Notes: a model not told the origin generated them from the sequence alone. 64,000 nucleotides of DNA from JBHIEE01 sp046760445 (GCA_046760445.1 JBHIEE010000001.1:1-64000), one strand, 5' to 3'. Positions 26,137 through 34,497 are shown, counted from the first letter of the stretch. Numbers and translations: made by a program.

Positions 26137-28077
26137 AATATAACCTAAGGCTTTTAGCTGTTTTTTTAATTCGTTTTCAATAGTCATTTTTTGGGGGCGG
26201 CCTTTTTTAGTTGAGACATAAACATTGTTTAATTTTTTAAGCAGTTTTTCAATTATTTCTTTTTTTTCAAAAGCAAGATTTTTTTGTTCCCCAGGGTCTT
26301 TGGTAAGATTATAAAGTTCAAGGTGAGGAATAGGAGAGGGAGAAAAAGAATAAAAAGACAAGTCTTGAGGAGGATAATTTTCATTAAAAATCAATTTGTA
26401 TCGGCCGTCATTGATGGATATTTTTTTAGGGTTATGGAGATTTATAATATTTCGAGCGACATCGCTTATAAACACCCTATCTCCTTTTTCCTTACCGGAT
26501 AATAAGTTGATTAAACTCTTTCCGTCAAACTCTTTCTCAGAATAATCTATTTTCATTTCCTCTAACACGGTAGGCATAATGTCTATGAGGCGGGTGATAT
26601 CTTTAATTTTTTTTCCTTTAAATTTAGATTGGGGAAACTTAATAATTAGTGGAACCCTAATTGACTCAGAATAAAGACTATGGCCATGAGTCCACCCTCC
26701 ATGGTCGTAGAATTCTTCTCCGTGATCACTGGTAAAAATAATCATTGTCTGATGATAAAGTTTCAACCTTTTAAGTTCATTAATTAGGGGTTTAATTAAA
26801 CACTCATCAGTATATCTAATCTCTCCATCGTAAAGATCAATTATATTCTGTCTTTCCTCAGCTGAGAGAGGCTTAAATATACCAGCGTTTCCTCCTAACA
26901 CTCCTTTTAAATTGATATACCTCCGTTTAGCCTTTTCGTTTAAAAACATCAAGTTAAAAGGATAGGGAGAGAAATAAGGGTCATGGGGCTGATAGGTATG
27001 TAGAAAAAGGAAGAATTTCTTATCTTTGTTTTTATTTAGCCAGGATGAAGCAGCTTTAAAAACGCGTTCAGCCGAGTCACGATGAAAAACTCCGCCCACA
27101 TTTTCATTATAGTTATCAAAACCCTTAGAAAATCCATAAATACCGCTTATAAATCCACCCCCAGTATAAGCAGAGCAAAAATAGTTATTCTCTCTTAGAA
27201 TATCAGCCAAAGTGATTATTGATGGAGACAATTTCTGATTTTTATAATAAACTTTATGATTAATTGTATTTAGAGAGGTCATCATAGAGAGATGTGAAGG
27301 AAGTGTCCAGGGAGATGAAGCAAAAGTCTTGGTAAAAAGAACACTATCTTTAGCCAATAAATCTATATTTGGGCTTGTTTTTCTTTGGTATCCATAACAG
27401 CCTAAATGATCAGCTCTTAAAGTATCAATAGAGATAAGAATAAGGTTTTTGTTTTCTTTTCGTGGTTGGTAAATTACTGGGTTAAACCAGAAAGATTGAA
27501 CTTTTTTAGTTCCTTTTGTGAGTAAATAAAGATGAACTTTTTTCCCTTTTAAATAAGATAAGTCAATTTTTCTAAGAGGAAATATTTTGTTTTCTTTAGT
27601 AGTAATAGTTTTTTTAAATAAATAATTTGTTTTGTTTTTCTCAACAAGAATAATTTCAAATTCTACCTGACTGAAGTAAGTTTGTTTGGAGGAAGTTAGC
27701 ACTCCATATCCAAATTCTAAGATTCCATTTTTGGGCAGCTTCACTTCAAATTTAAATAGACTTTTCGGTGGAGCAAATAAAGTGTTCAGTTCTGTCCCAC
27801 CTATTTTTAATTTTCTTTTAATTAAAAATGGATTTCCAGTCTTGCTTGAAGCTTCAATTAATGGCCTGCTGGATAACACTTCCCTTAGGTAGGTGGTTTT
27901 TACATTTAAAGTTTTCAAAGGACTGTGAATAACATTTTCTTTGCTTAACTGGTCGATCAGTCGAAAGACTGTGAATTTTTCAGAAGAAATGCGGAAGCAA
28001 CAGGTAAAATTTATAGTAAGCCAGCCTAAAACAACTGAAATGATCGTTAACCTTAGTTTAGTGTTTTTTAAACTCAT
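26128..28077 (-). CDS. sulfatase-fold hydrolase or transferase, Thr at nucleophile position
   Basis: Exported member of the alkaline phosphatase/sulfatase superfamily, 649 residues. A signal helix (about 8-27) ends in a cysteine pair that could be lipidated. Residues 40-205 look like a beta-sandwich, then the catalytic domain begins at 211. Metal-binding D218 (S-I-D-T-L-R-A-D-H), D451-H452 and the following H-G-H segment are present. The nucleophile motif reads T258-L-P-S-H, with threonine where true sulfatases have Cys or Ser for formylglycine. This favours a phospho-transferase or phosphodiesterase, as in LtaS-like enzymes, over a sulfatase. It is the last gene after mpg, 4 bases away. Confidence 0.85.
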   Translation of the reverse strand: MSLKNTKLRLTIISVVLGWLTINFTCCFRISSEKFTVFRLIDQLSKENVIHSPLKTLNVKTTYLREVLSSRPLIEASSKTGNPFLIKRKLKIGGTELNTLFAPPKSLFKFEVKLPKNGILEFGYGVLTSSKQTYFSQVEFEIILVEKNKTNYLFKKTITTKENKIFPLRKIDLSYLKGKKVHLYLLTKGTKKVQSFWFNPVIYQPRKENKNLILISIDTLRADHLGCYGYQRKTSPNIDLLAKDSVLFTKTFASSPWTLPSHLSMMTSLNTINHKVYYKNQKLSPSIITLADILRENNYFCSAYTGGGFISGIYGFSKGFDNYNENVGGVFHRDSAERVFKAASSWLNKNKDKKFFLFLHTYQPHDPYFSPYPFNLMFLNEKAKRRYINLKGVLGGNAGIFKPLSAEERQNIIDLYDGEIRYTDECLIKPLINELKRLKLYHQTMIIFTSDHGEEFYDHGGWTHGHSLYSESIRVPLIIKFPQSKFKGKKIKDITRLIDIMPTVLEEMKIDYSEKEFDGKSLINLLSGKEKGDRVFISDVARNIINLHNPKKISINDGRYKLIFNENYPPQDLSFYSFSPSPIPHLELYNLTKDPGEQKNLAFEKKEIIEKLLKKLNNVYVSTKKGRPQKMTIENELKKQLKALGYIQN

Positions 28078-28081
28078 ATTC

Positions 28082-28660
28082 TTATTTTTTAGAGATAAAA
28101 GGACTCCCTTTTAAATAACCCCGCCATAGTCTGTCAGTGCCCTCTTTAATACCTATTCGCGGTCTCCAGACCAATTCTTTCTTAAAAGATTTCCCTTTCT
28201 CCACAAAAAGTGGGGAGTAAGAGGAAGTTAAATCCAGACCATTTAAAGAATCATCAATAGCAAAGGCTTGAGTTAATTTTCCGGGTCCAGAAGTTAAATT
28301 GGATAAATCGTTGGTTTTTCTTCTTTCTTTCATTAATTCAATTCCTTCTAATGGTTCAACAGTTCTAATTAAAATTGCTGCCGGGAAATTTTCTTTTTCG
28401 GTAATAATATTAAGCAAATAATACATTCCATAAGTCAAGTAAATAAATGATCTGCCCGGTGAGTGATAAAGAGAGTTGCTTTTTTTGGTTCTTCCTCTGA
28501 AAGCAAAACTGGCTGGATCGTCTTCTCCGCGATAAACTTCTACTTCGACGATCATTCCAGAAGTAGTTCCTTGAAGAGATTTTCTGACTAAAATATGTCC
28601 AATAATCTCCTCAGCAACTTCTAAACTTGGACGATTATAAAATGCTCTCTTTAAAATCAT
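28082..28660 (-). CDS. mpg: 3-methyladenine DNA glycosylase (AAG/MPG family)
   Basis: Monofunctional base-excision repair glycosylase that removes alkylated purines. The 192 residues follow the AAG fold throughout: V-E-V-E-V-Y-R-G-E-D-D-P-A-S near residue 40, the G-R-S-F-I-Y-L-T-Y-G-M segment, A-I-L-I-R-T-V-E-P, and G-P-G-K-L-T-Q near 148. The catalytic glutamate is expected in the first of these motifs. It sits between an uncharacterised gene (15-base gap) and a sulfatase-fold gene, probably one transcript from the promoter at 29171-29199. Confidence 0.93.
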   Translation of the reverse strand: MILKRAFYNRPSLEVAEEIIGHILVRKSLQGTTSGMIVEVEVYRGEDDPASFAFRGRTKKSNSLYHSPGRSFIYLTYGMYYLLNIITEKENFPAAILIRTVEPLEGIELMKERRKTNDLSNLTSGPGKLTQAFAIDDSLNGLDLTSSYSPLFVEKGKSFKKELVWRPRIGIKEGTDRLWRGYLKGSPFISKK

Positions 28661-28675
28661 CGATATTATATTATT

Positions 28676-29128
28676 TTATTTTTCGATTAATTTCCATCTT
28701 TCTACTGTCCAGCCATTCTCGTCCTGGATCGGCGAACCAATCATTTCTACATTTAAATTAAAAAGTTTATTCAGAGCAGCCACTATAAGAGAAGTAGAAA
28801 TATGAGGAGGAACATAATTCTCTTTGATTAATCTAAAAGCTGATTTTAAGATAGAAGGATTTCTCATCTTATATTCAATTTCGTCTTTTTTTGTAAAAAC
28901 GATTTCAATTTTCTCAATATAACCAACTTCTTCCAAGTATTTGGTTAGAGCAGCTAAGACTTCATTAATTTTGCCTTTTTTAAGGTTGAGCTGGTTGTTG
29001 AGTTCAGAAAAAAGTATTTCTCCTGATCTCCAGACTACTTTCCAGGCTTTTTCTCCCCATAACTCTCCAATTGCTCGATAAATAGAATACATCTCCAGGT
29101 CAAAAAAATCTTGATTTATTCCTTTCAT
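28676..29128 (-). CDS. uncharacterised 150-residue protein
   Basis: Not recognised. The sequence is soluble and mixed alpha/beta, with no signal peptide or membrane segment. An N-terminal helical part contains A-W-K-V-V-W-R-S-G-E, and the centre carries N-L-K-K-G-K-I-N-E. The end has H-I-S-T-S-L-I-V-A-A-L-N and closes on a W-T-V-E-R-W-K stretch. The layout loosely recalls small ligand-binding sensor folds, but no catalytic or metal motif is visible. It is the first gene behind a good promoter, has a strong GGAAGGA site, and precedes mpg by 15 bases. Confidence 0.7.
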   Translation of the reverse strand: MKGINQDFFDLEMYSIYRAIGELWGEKAWKVVWRSGEILFSELNNQLNLKKGKINEVLAALTKYLEEVGYIEKIEIVFTKKDEIEYKMRNPSILKSAFRLIKENYVPPHISTSLIVAALNKLFNLNVEMIGSPIQDENGWTVERWKLIEK

Positions 29129-29170
29129 TTTTTAATTCCTTCCAGAAATTTCCATTTCACTTGGGGGTTT

Positions 29171-29199
29171 ATTATATTTATAAATGCATAGATAATCAA
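29171..29199 (-). promoter_or_regulatory. sigma70-type promoter upstream of the 150-residue gene and mpg
   Basis: On the minus strand TTGATT and a perfect TATAAT are separated by exactly 17 bases, leaving a predicted leader of about 35 bases before the start at 29128. No other gene-like signal is present in the 144-base gap. Confidence 0.65.
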
Positions 29200-29272
29200 T
29201 TTTCCTGGGGCTGGATATATGAGAAAATTAATATTTCACGGCATTTAGAGATTAGTTAAATTAGAAGAGACT

Positions 29273-29983
29273 TTATCCGCTGTAGTATTTCAGGGCAAGA
29301 ATTCCCAGAATACTGTAAATTATGCTTTTTACCAGCCAGAACCCAAAGGAAATAAATAAAGATTTTTTTAATGGAAGTTTGAAAACATGAGCAATACCAT
29401 AGCCTAATACTCCGAACATCCAGAGCTGAAAAAAATCAAACTGAGATAGAATAGTATATAAAGGAGAGGTTACTTCCAGGTGGGGAAAGAAGATGGGCAA
29501 TCCAGTACTTGTTTGGAAAACTGATTTCTTGGAAATTATTAGAAAATACCTGACTATATTCCCAAATATCCGATCAATATAAGCAGCTTGCAGAAAAGAA
29601 GAAAAAAGTTGTTTGAAATTTCCCTGGGTAGAAAAGATTCGACCTGCTCCAAAGAGTATTCCACTCGAGAGGAGAAAGCCAAGGATAGCGCCAATTGGAG
29701 TCATAATTAAAGCTTGGATTATTCTTCCTTTTTGAGATGGGTTTTCCAGTCTTTCTATCATTTGGTTGAATCTTTCTTCACCCATTCTTTCTTGAAGTTT
29801 AACATTATCTTTTAAAAGCACTAATCTATCTTTGGTCGAGTAGGAAGTGGTTAAATAAGAGAAGAAAATCAAAACAATTAATAAAAGCACAAGTTCTGTT
29901 CTCCAAGTTGGTTTTTCTGAAATAGATTTAAAAGTTGAATCTGGATTTAAAAAAACACCAAAAAAGCGTTGAAAAAAGCTCAT
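29273..29983 (-). CDS. Yip1-domain membrane protein
   Basis: A 236-residue integral membrane protein of the Yip1 type: a short amphipathic N-terminus (F-L-N-P-D-S-T-F-K-S-I) followed by about five hydrophobic helices with the characteristic long third and fourth segments. Bacterial Yip1 proteins are often next to ABC exporters but their role is unknown. Upstream on the same strand are an ABC ATPase and a MacA-like adaptor, separated by a 251-base repeat block. Its leader shares a block of about 58 bases with the leader of the M29 peptidase gene at 58116. Confidence 0.8.
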   Translation of the reverse strand: MSFFQRFFGVFLNPDSTFKSISEKPTWRTELVLLLIVLIFFSYLTTSYSTKDRLVLLKDNVKLQERMGEERFNQMIERLENPSQKGRIIQALIMTPIGAILGFLLSSGILFGAGRIFSTQGNFKQLFSSFLQAAYIDRIFGNIVRYFLIISKKSVFQTSTGLPIFFPHLEVTSPLYTILSQFDFFQLWMFGVLGYGIAHVFKLPLKKSLFISFGFWLVKSIIYSILGILALKYYSG

Positions 29984-30234
29984 TTTTTTCTCCTAAAGAG
30001 GATTTAGATGTTGTCAAATTTAACCACAGAGGCCACCTGCTTTAATAAATCCCAAATACCAAGCCCCGTAGTCCCGAGTACTCGGGATGTACGGGGCAAG
30101 CACCAAATACCAAACAATATCCAATAACCTAATACCAAACGTAAACTTTGTCTGTGAAGTGTAAAGTGTAAGGTGTCATTTGTCACTTTACTCCTTACTC
30201 TTTACGATTTACAGTTTTTGTAATTTGGAATTTT
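29984..30234 (-). repeat. repeat-filled gap between Yip1 and ABC ATPase genes
   Basis: Bases 29984-30038 match the leader at 58117-58171. A long two-stem hairpin occupies 30063-30097 (outer arms GCCCCGTA/TACGGGGC, inner arms TCCCGAG/CTCGGGA, two-base loop). Words of the type CCAAATACCAA flank it, and a 16-base word (TTGGTATTTGGGATTT on the minus strand) recurs upstream of 42661. Bases 30140-30210 hold near-repeats of GTGAAGTGTAAAGTGTAAGG type. AATTTGGAATTTTT at 30222-30235 recurs at 58470-58483. No coding sequence is supported. Confidence 0.75.
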
Positions 30235-30939
30235 TCATTGTATTCTGCTATATGTTCTTCCTTCTTCCTTTTCAATTACTCCATCTCTCAAGTAAATAAT
30301 TCTTTCCGTAGAGGAAGCTACTTCTTTGTTATGAGAGACAAGGATGATTGTATTACCTTGAGAATGGATTTTTTTAAAAAGATTGAGAATTTCTTTCCCT
30401 GTTCGGGAATCAAGATTTCCAGTTGGTTCATCAGCTAACAATAGTGAAGGATTATTAACTAAAGCTCGGGCAATGGCGACTCGCTGCCTTTCTCCGCCAG
30501 AGAGCTCACTCGGGCGATGATTCATTCTATCTTCCAGCTCGACTAACTTCAGGGCATTCCTGGTTCTTTCTATTCTTTCTGATTTTGGGGTGCCATTATA
30601 GATTAAAGGTAATTCAACATTTCGAAAAGCTGTTGCTCTGGGAAGGAGATTAAATACCTGAAACACAAAACCAATTTCTTTATTTCTAATATAAGCCAGC
30701 TCATTTTCATTTAATAAACTGACCAATTTACCATTTAAATAGTATTCGCCTTTAGTTGGGGTATCAAGACATCCAATAAGATTCATAAGAGTTGATTTTC
30801 CGGAGCCTGAAGGGCCCATAATGGCAACGAGTTCATTTTTTTCAATAGAAAAAGTTATTCCCTGCAAAGCTGGAACTTCTGTTTTGCCCAATTGATATAT
30901 TTTCCATAAGTTAATCGTTCTTATCAAAGGATCACTCAT
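30235..30939 (-). CDS. ABC transporter ATPase, MacB/LolD type
   Basis: Cytoplasmic ATPase subunit of 234 residues. Walker [10 protein letters not shown] is at 42-50, the signature L-S-G-G-E-R-Q-R and Walker [10 protein letters not shown] are intact, and the D-S-R-T-G-K and S-H-N switch motifs follow. The Q-loop reads F-V-F-Q-V-F-N-L-L. Such ATPases drive MacB/FtsX-type permeases, and the MacA-like adaptor gene lies 39 bases upstream. No permease gene follows: the next stretch is a repeat block and a Yip1 gene. The module is either incomplete or uses a permease coded elsewhere. Confidence 0.93.
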   Translation of the reverse strand: MSDPLIRTINLWKIYQLGKTEVPALQGITFSIEKNELVAIMGPSGSGKSTLMNLIGCLDTPTKGEYYLNGKLVSLLNENELAYIRNKEIGFVFQVFNLLPRATAFRNVELPLIYNGTPKSERIERTRNALKLVELEDRMNHRPSELSGGERQRVAIARALVNNPSLLLADEPTGNLDSRTGKEILNLFKKIHSQGNTIILVSHNKEVASSTERIIYLRDGVIEKEEGRTYSRIQ

Positions 30940-30978
30940 TTTCTTTCCTTTTTAACTCTGTATTCAAAATAATGCGCA

Positions 30979-32175
30979 TTAGGAAGAAGACTTTTCCTCA
31001 GATTTAATCAAACGGCCATCTTTTAATTGTCGAAGAGCACTGTAGGGACCAACGATTACTTCTTGCCCTTCCTTCAGGCCTGATTTTATTTCTACCATCA
31101 TTTCTCCCATAATTCCTTTTTCAACTGGTTGAAAATAGGCTCTACCTTCTTTAACAATATAGACCCCTTCTTTTTCTTCCTTCTTTTTGTCCTCTTTTTC
31201 CTCTTCTTTTAATACTAAAGAGGAAATAGGCACAGCTAATACATTTTCTCTTTTGGCAGTAATTATATCAGCTGAAGCAGAAAGTCCTGGCTTAAGAGTC
31301 TTTGGAGAATCAATAAGTGTAATAACCACTTTGAAATCTTTTGCTTCTTCACTGGTTACCTGACCTAATTTTGCCAAGGCTGAACTTCCCACTTCTGTTA
31401 CTTTTCCCTTAATTATTCTCTCCGGAAGAGCATCTACCCTCACTTCAGATGGCTGTTCAAGTTCAACAGCAATGACATCTGTTTCATCAACTTCGACTTC
31501 AACTTCCATAACAGAGAGATCTGCAATAGTCATTAATACTGTTCCTGGATTGTTCATTGTCCCGGTTATCACTACTTCTCCTTCTTCAATCCGCAAGCTG
31601 GTAATAATTCCATCAATGGGCGAGTGATAAACGGTTTTATTTAGATTATCAAGAGAGCTTTGCAGAGAGGCCTTTGCTTCATCAATCCGATGGGTAATTG
31701 CTTGATAACTGGCTAAGGAAATTTCATGCTGAGTCTTGGCATTTTCTAATTGTTCATCAGAAATTAGATTTTCCCGATGAAGTTTCTTTGCCCTTTGATA
31801 GGCTTGTTCGTCCCTTTTTAGTCTTGCTCGGGCTTGAATTAAATCAGCCTGTAAGGAGGCAATCATTGCTCTATCCCGTTCGACATAAGCCTCATATTGG
31901 GTTGAATCGAGTTTCAAAAGAAAATCTCCCTTATTGACATACTGTCCTTCTTCTACTCCGATTTTAACTACTCTTCCCGGAATATGAGCACTGATATTGA
32001 TATTTTTCCTTGGTTTGACTTCTCCTGAAGCTGAAACAATAGAGGTCAGATTATGTGTTTTTACTTTTTCTATTTTCACTTTAATTGCTCTCTCTCGTTG
32101 GACTTGTAAATTGAAAAATATTATCAGAGCAATTATCACAATCACAATTAAGCCAATAATTACTTTTTTCTTCAT
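30979..32175 (-). CDS. MacA/HlyD-type periplasmic adaptor
   Basis: Membrane-fusion protein linking an inner-membrane ABC transporter to the outer envelope. The 398 residues start with one membrane helix (about 4-24) and a barrel-sandwich half (from G-E-V-K-P-R). A long alpha-helical hairpin (about 105-190, with Q-A-R-A-R-L and a recurring A-K-x-L pattern) follows, then the second lipoyl half near S-P-I-D-G and beta-barrel domains. A charged K/E-rich insert lies near residue 335. The strong AGGAGG precedes the ATG. It is divergent from suhB across a gap with two perfect inverted repeats. Confidence 0.9.
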   Translation of the reverse strand: MKKKVIIGLIVIVIIALIIFFNLQVQRERAIKVKIEKVKTHNLTSIVSASGEVKPRKNINISAHIPGRVVKIGVEEGQYVNKGDFLLKLDSTQYEAYVERDRAMIASLQADLIQARARLKRDEQAYQRAKKLHRENLISDEQLENAKTQHEISLASYQAITHRIDEAKASLQSSLDNLNKTVYHSPIDGIITSLRIEEGEVVITGTMNNPGTVLMTIADLSVMEVEVEVDETDVIAVELEQPSEVRVDALPERIIKGKVTEVGSSALAKLGQVTSEEAKDFKVVITLIDSPKTLKPGLSASADIITAKRENVLAVPISSLVLKEEEKEDKKKEEKEGVYIVKEGRAYFQPVEKGIMGEMMVEIKSGLKEGQEVIVGPYSALRQLKDGRLIKSEEKSSS

Positions 32176-32237
32176 TCTTTCGTTCCTCCTAACATCATAT
32201 TATAATACGAGAGATTTTTCAAAAAGTTTAGCTCTTT

Positions 32238-32272
32238 CAAGATAGTCAGCCTGTTTACCCCTGACTATCTTG
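32238..32272. repeat. perfect 12-base inverted repeat
   Basis: Arms CAAGATAGTCAG (32238-32249) and CTGACTATCTTG (32261-32272) pair without mismatch around an 11-base loop, and TTTT follows two bases later on the plus strand. It lies in the divergent gap between the MacA-like gene and suhB, so it is not at the end of either gene and is unlikely to be a simple terminator. Confidence 0.75.
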
Positions 32273-32300
32273 TTTTACAATGAAATTTTACATTTTTACC

Positions 32301-32331
32301 CAATATCGGAATTTGAAAAATTCCGATATTG
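32301..32331. repeat. perfect 14-base inverted repeat with 3-base loop
   Basis: Arms CAATATCGGAATTT (32301-32314) and AAATTCCGATATTG (32318-32331) are exact reverse complements around GAA. It lies 54 bases upstream of suhB and just upstream of its candidate promoter, a position suited to an operator or cruciform. Confidence 0.8.
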
Positions 32332-32345
32332 AAATCTATTGATTC

Positions 32346-32374
32346 TTGCTTCATATCAGAATAATTGATATTAT
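32346..32374 (+). promoter_or_regulatory. candidate promoter for suhB
   Basis: TTGCTT and TATTAT are separated by 17 bases. The predicted start lies only a few bases before the ATG at 32385, so the transcript would be nearly leaderless, although AGGA is present at 32377-32380. Tentative. Confidence 0.4.
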
Positions 32375-32384
32375 TTAGGATACA

Positions 32385-33176
32385 ATGGTTAAGTACTTGA
32401 AGATAGCTAAGAAAGTAGTTAAAGAAGCAGGAAAGATTTTAAAGGAAAATTTATCTCGAGAGATGAAAGTTGAGTATAAAGGAGAGGTTAATTTAGTTAC
32501 TTCCCAAGACAAATTATCCCAGGAAATTATTTATCAGAAATTGAGCTCTCTTTTTCTAGAACATGATTTTTTAGCTGAAGAAGAGCTCGAAAAAATAAAG
32601 GGGTCAGAATTCAGATGGATAATAGATCCCTTAGATGGTACAACTAATTATGCTCATCGATTCCCCATTTTTTGCGTTTCAATTGCCTTAGAGTACCGAG
32701 GAAAAGTAATTTTAGGAACAATTTATAATCCAATGCTAGATGAGTTATTTTGGGCAGTAAAGGGAGAGGGTGCCTTTTTGAATAATAAACCAATTAAAGT
32801 TTCCTCTACTCAAGAATTGGATAAAAGCTTACTGGCTACAGGATTTCCTTATGATTTAAGAGAGAGTGAGGAAAATAATATAAATCACTTTAATAATTTT
32901 CTTGTTCGAACTCAAGCCATAAGAAGATGTGGTTCAGCTGCTCTTGATCTTTGTTATGTGGCCTGTGGAAGATTTGATGGCTTTTGGGAGTTAAAGCTAT
33001 TTCCATGGGATTTAGCTGCTGGAATACTTATTGTTGAAGAGGCTGGAGGTCGGATTTCTGATTTTAGAGATAAAGAAGTTAATATATACGCAAAGGAAAT
33101 TGTGGCGAGTAATGGCTTAATTCATCAACAGATGATTGAAGTCTTGGATTTGGAAAACTATTCGGTTAAAAAATAA
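32385..33176 (+). CDS. suhB: inositol-1-monophosphatase family protein
   Basis: Mg-dependent, lithium-sensitive-type phosphatase of 263 residues. Metal ligands are visible: the E-E pair near 66-67, D81-P-L-D-G-T-T-N88, and W-D-L-A-A-G near 211 in the closing motif. The G-S-A-A-L-D segment is also typical. The family covers inositol monophosphatase (SuhB) and related enzymes acting on other small phosphates, so the exact substrate is not certain. It is the first gene of a two-gene plus-strand stretch with the M48 protease 37 bases downstream. Confidence 0.9.
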   Translation: MVKYLKIAKKVVKEAGKILKENLSREMKVEYKGEVNLVTSQDKLSQEIIYQKLSSLFLEHDFLAEEELEKIKGSEFRWIIDPLDGTTNYAHRFPIFCVSIALEYRGKVILGTIYNPMLDELFWAVKGEGAFLNNKPIKVSSTQELDKSLLATGFPYDLRESEENNINHFNNFLVRTQAIRRCGSAALDLCYVACGRFDGFWELKLFPWDLAAGILIVEEAGGRISDFRDKEVNIYAKEIVASNGLIHQQMIEVLDLENYSVKK

Positions 33177-33213
33177 GTGATTTGAATTAACAAATGAAGG
33201 GAAAGTTATAGAA

Positions 33214-34494
33214 ATGAAACTGTCGGGAAAACATAATCTAAAAATTATTCCGAGTTTAATTGTCTATTTTCTCTATTTGTGGTTGATGCGCTGTGCTCCG
33301 GTAAGGGGTCCTTGGGAAATTGAGGAAAGTAAAGTTGGTCATGGTTTCAATTTGATGTCAAAAGAAACAGAGATTGAATACAGCCAGCAAATAGTCAAGG
33401 ATATAGAACAGGAAGTGGAGATTCTGGATGACCCGGTTTCAAATAGATATATCACTTATCTTGGGGAAAGAATAGTTAGGAATACTCATCTTAAACATTT
33501 AGTCAAAGATTATGACTGGTCTTTCAAAATAATTAATTCTTCAGTAGTAAATGCTTTTGCCACTTTAGGAGGGAAGATTTATATTAATCGAGGATTAATT
33601 GAAAAAGCCGAGAGTGAGGCAGAATTAGCAGGAGTAGTAGGGCATGAAATTGGACATGTAATGGGCAGGCACATCAGTCAGCAGATTTCAAAGATTGCCT
33701 TAATGAATTTATTAGTTCAAGCAGGGACTTTAATTATTGGTGGTGAGGGAAAAAAGATTCTTTCTGATATCTTTAAAACAGCAGGAGGAATAGGAACATT
33801 TTTTGCCAGCTTGAAATACTCCCGAGATGCGGAAAGAGAAGCAGATTACTTAGCTGTTCAGAACGTTCATGATGCAGGGATTGATCCTCGAGGGATGGTC
33901 ACTTTTTTTTATCGACTTTTAGAAATAGAAAAGGAAAAGGGTGCATCTATTTGGTGGCTTTCTACTCATCCACCTACCCAAGAAAGGACTGAATGGGTTA
34001 CTTTTCATATCGAGAACCTTCCCCGAAGCAAATATAAATCAGACGAGATCAACTTTAAGAAAGTAAAATTACATCTTCAATCCCTCCCTCCTCCAGTGGA
34101 GCCAAAGAAATCAGAAGTCTCTTCTCCAGAATTAGTGAAAACAGTCGCTGTGCATGGTAATTCAGGTTGGGTAGACACCGAGATAGATATTGAGAGTAAT
34201 CAGGAAATATTTATTCAAGCATCAGGGGAAATTTGTTTACAGAAAGGAAATCCAAAAGCGTGGTGTGACCCAGATGGGTTGCCCTATAGAAGTATGCAAC
34301 AGCCATTTCCTCAGCAAAATATTGGAGCATTAATTGGAAAAATAGGGCGAGATGGCCTTGATTATTTCCTTGTTGGAACGAGAAATACGATTAAGATTTT
34401 GGAGGGGGGACGTCTATTCTTAGGAATTAATGAAAATCTGATTAAAGATAATAGCGGTTCCTTTATAGTTAAGATTTATCTTCGGCCAAGTTAG
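33214..34494 (+). CDS. M48 metalloprotease with C-terminal LecA-like domain
   Basis: Exported zinc peptidase of 426 residues. A hydrophobic signal ends at L-M-R-C27, compatible with lipidation. The M48 domain (about 50-275) carries H144-E-I-G-H148 and the distal zinc-ligand glutamate in the R-E-A-D-Y segment, as in periplasmic BepA/LoiP-type proteases. After a proline-rich linker (about 285-310) comes a beta-rich domain (312-424) with the pattern G-W-V-D-T, A-S-G-E-I, D-P-D-G, G-A-L-I-G-K-I-G and G-R-L-F-L-G. It resembles the PA-IL/LecA galactose-binding lectin fold. The fusion suggests a protease directed to glycans or the envelope surface; sugar binding is inferred. Confidence 0.88.
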   Translation: MKLSGKHNLKIIPSLIVYFLYLWLMRCAPVRGPWEIEESKVGHGFNLMSKETEIEYSQQIVKDIEQEVEILDDPVSNRYITYLGERIVRNTHLKHLVKDYDWSFKIINSSVVNAFATLGGKIYINRGLIEKAESEAELAGVVGHEIGHVMGRHISQQISKIALMNLLVQAGTLIIGGEGKKILSDIFKTAGGIGTFFASLKYSRDAEREADYLAVQNVHDAGIDPRGMVTFFYRLLEIEKEKGASIWWLSTHPPTQERTEWVTFHIENLPRSKYKSDEINFKKVKLHLQSLPPPVEPKKSEVSSPELVKTVAVHGNSGWVDTEIDIESNQEIFIQASGEICLQKGNPKAWCDPDGLPYRSMQQPFPQQNIGALIGKIGRDGLDYFLVGTRNTIKILEGGRLFLGINENLIKDNSGSFIVKIYLRPS

Positions 34495-34497
34495 ATA

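Noticed and set aside
30004..30186. 60-codon minus-strand open frame in the Yip1/ABC gap
   Set aside because: It translates hairpin and word repeats; composition is unlike real proteins here.
32238..32272. Inverted repeat as a rho-independent terminator
   Set aside because: It lies upstream of both divergent genes, the loop is long and the following T-run is short.
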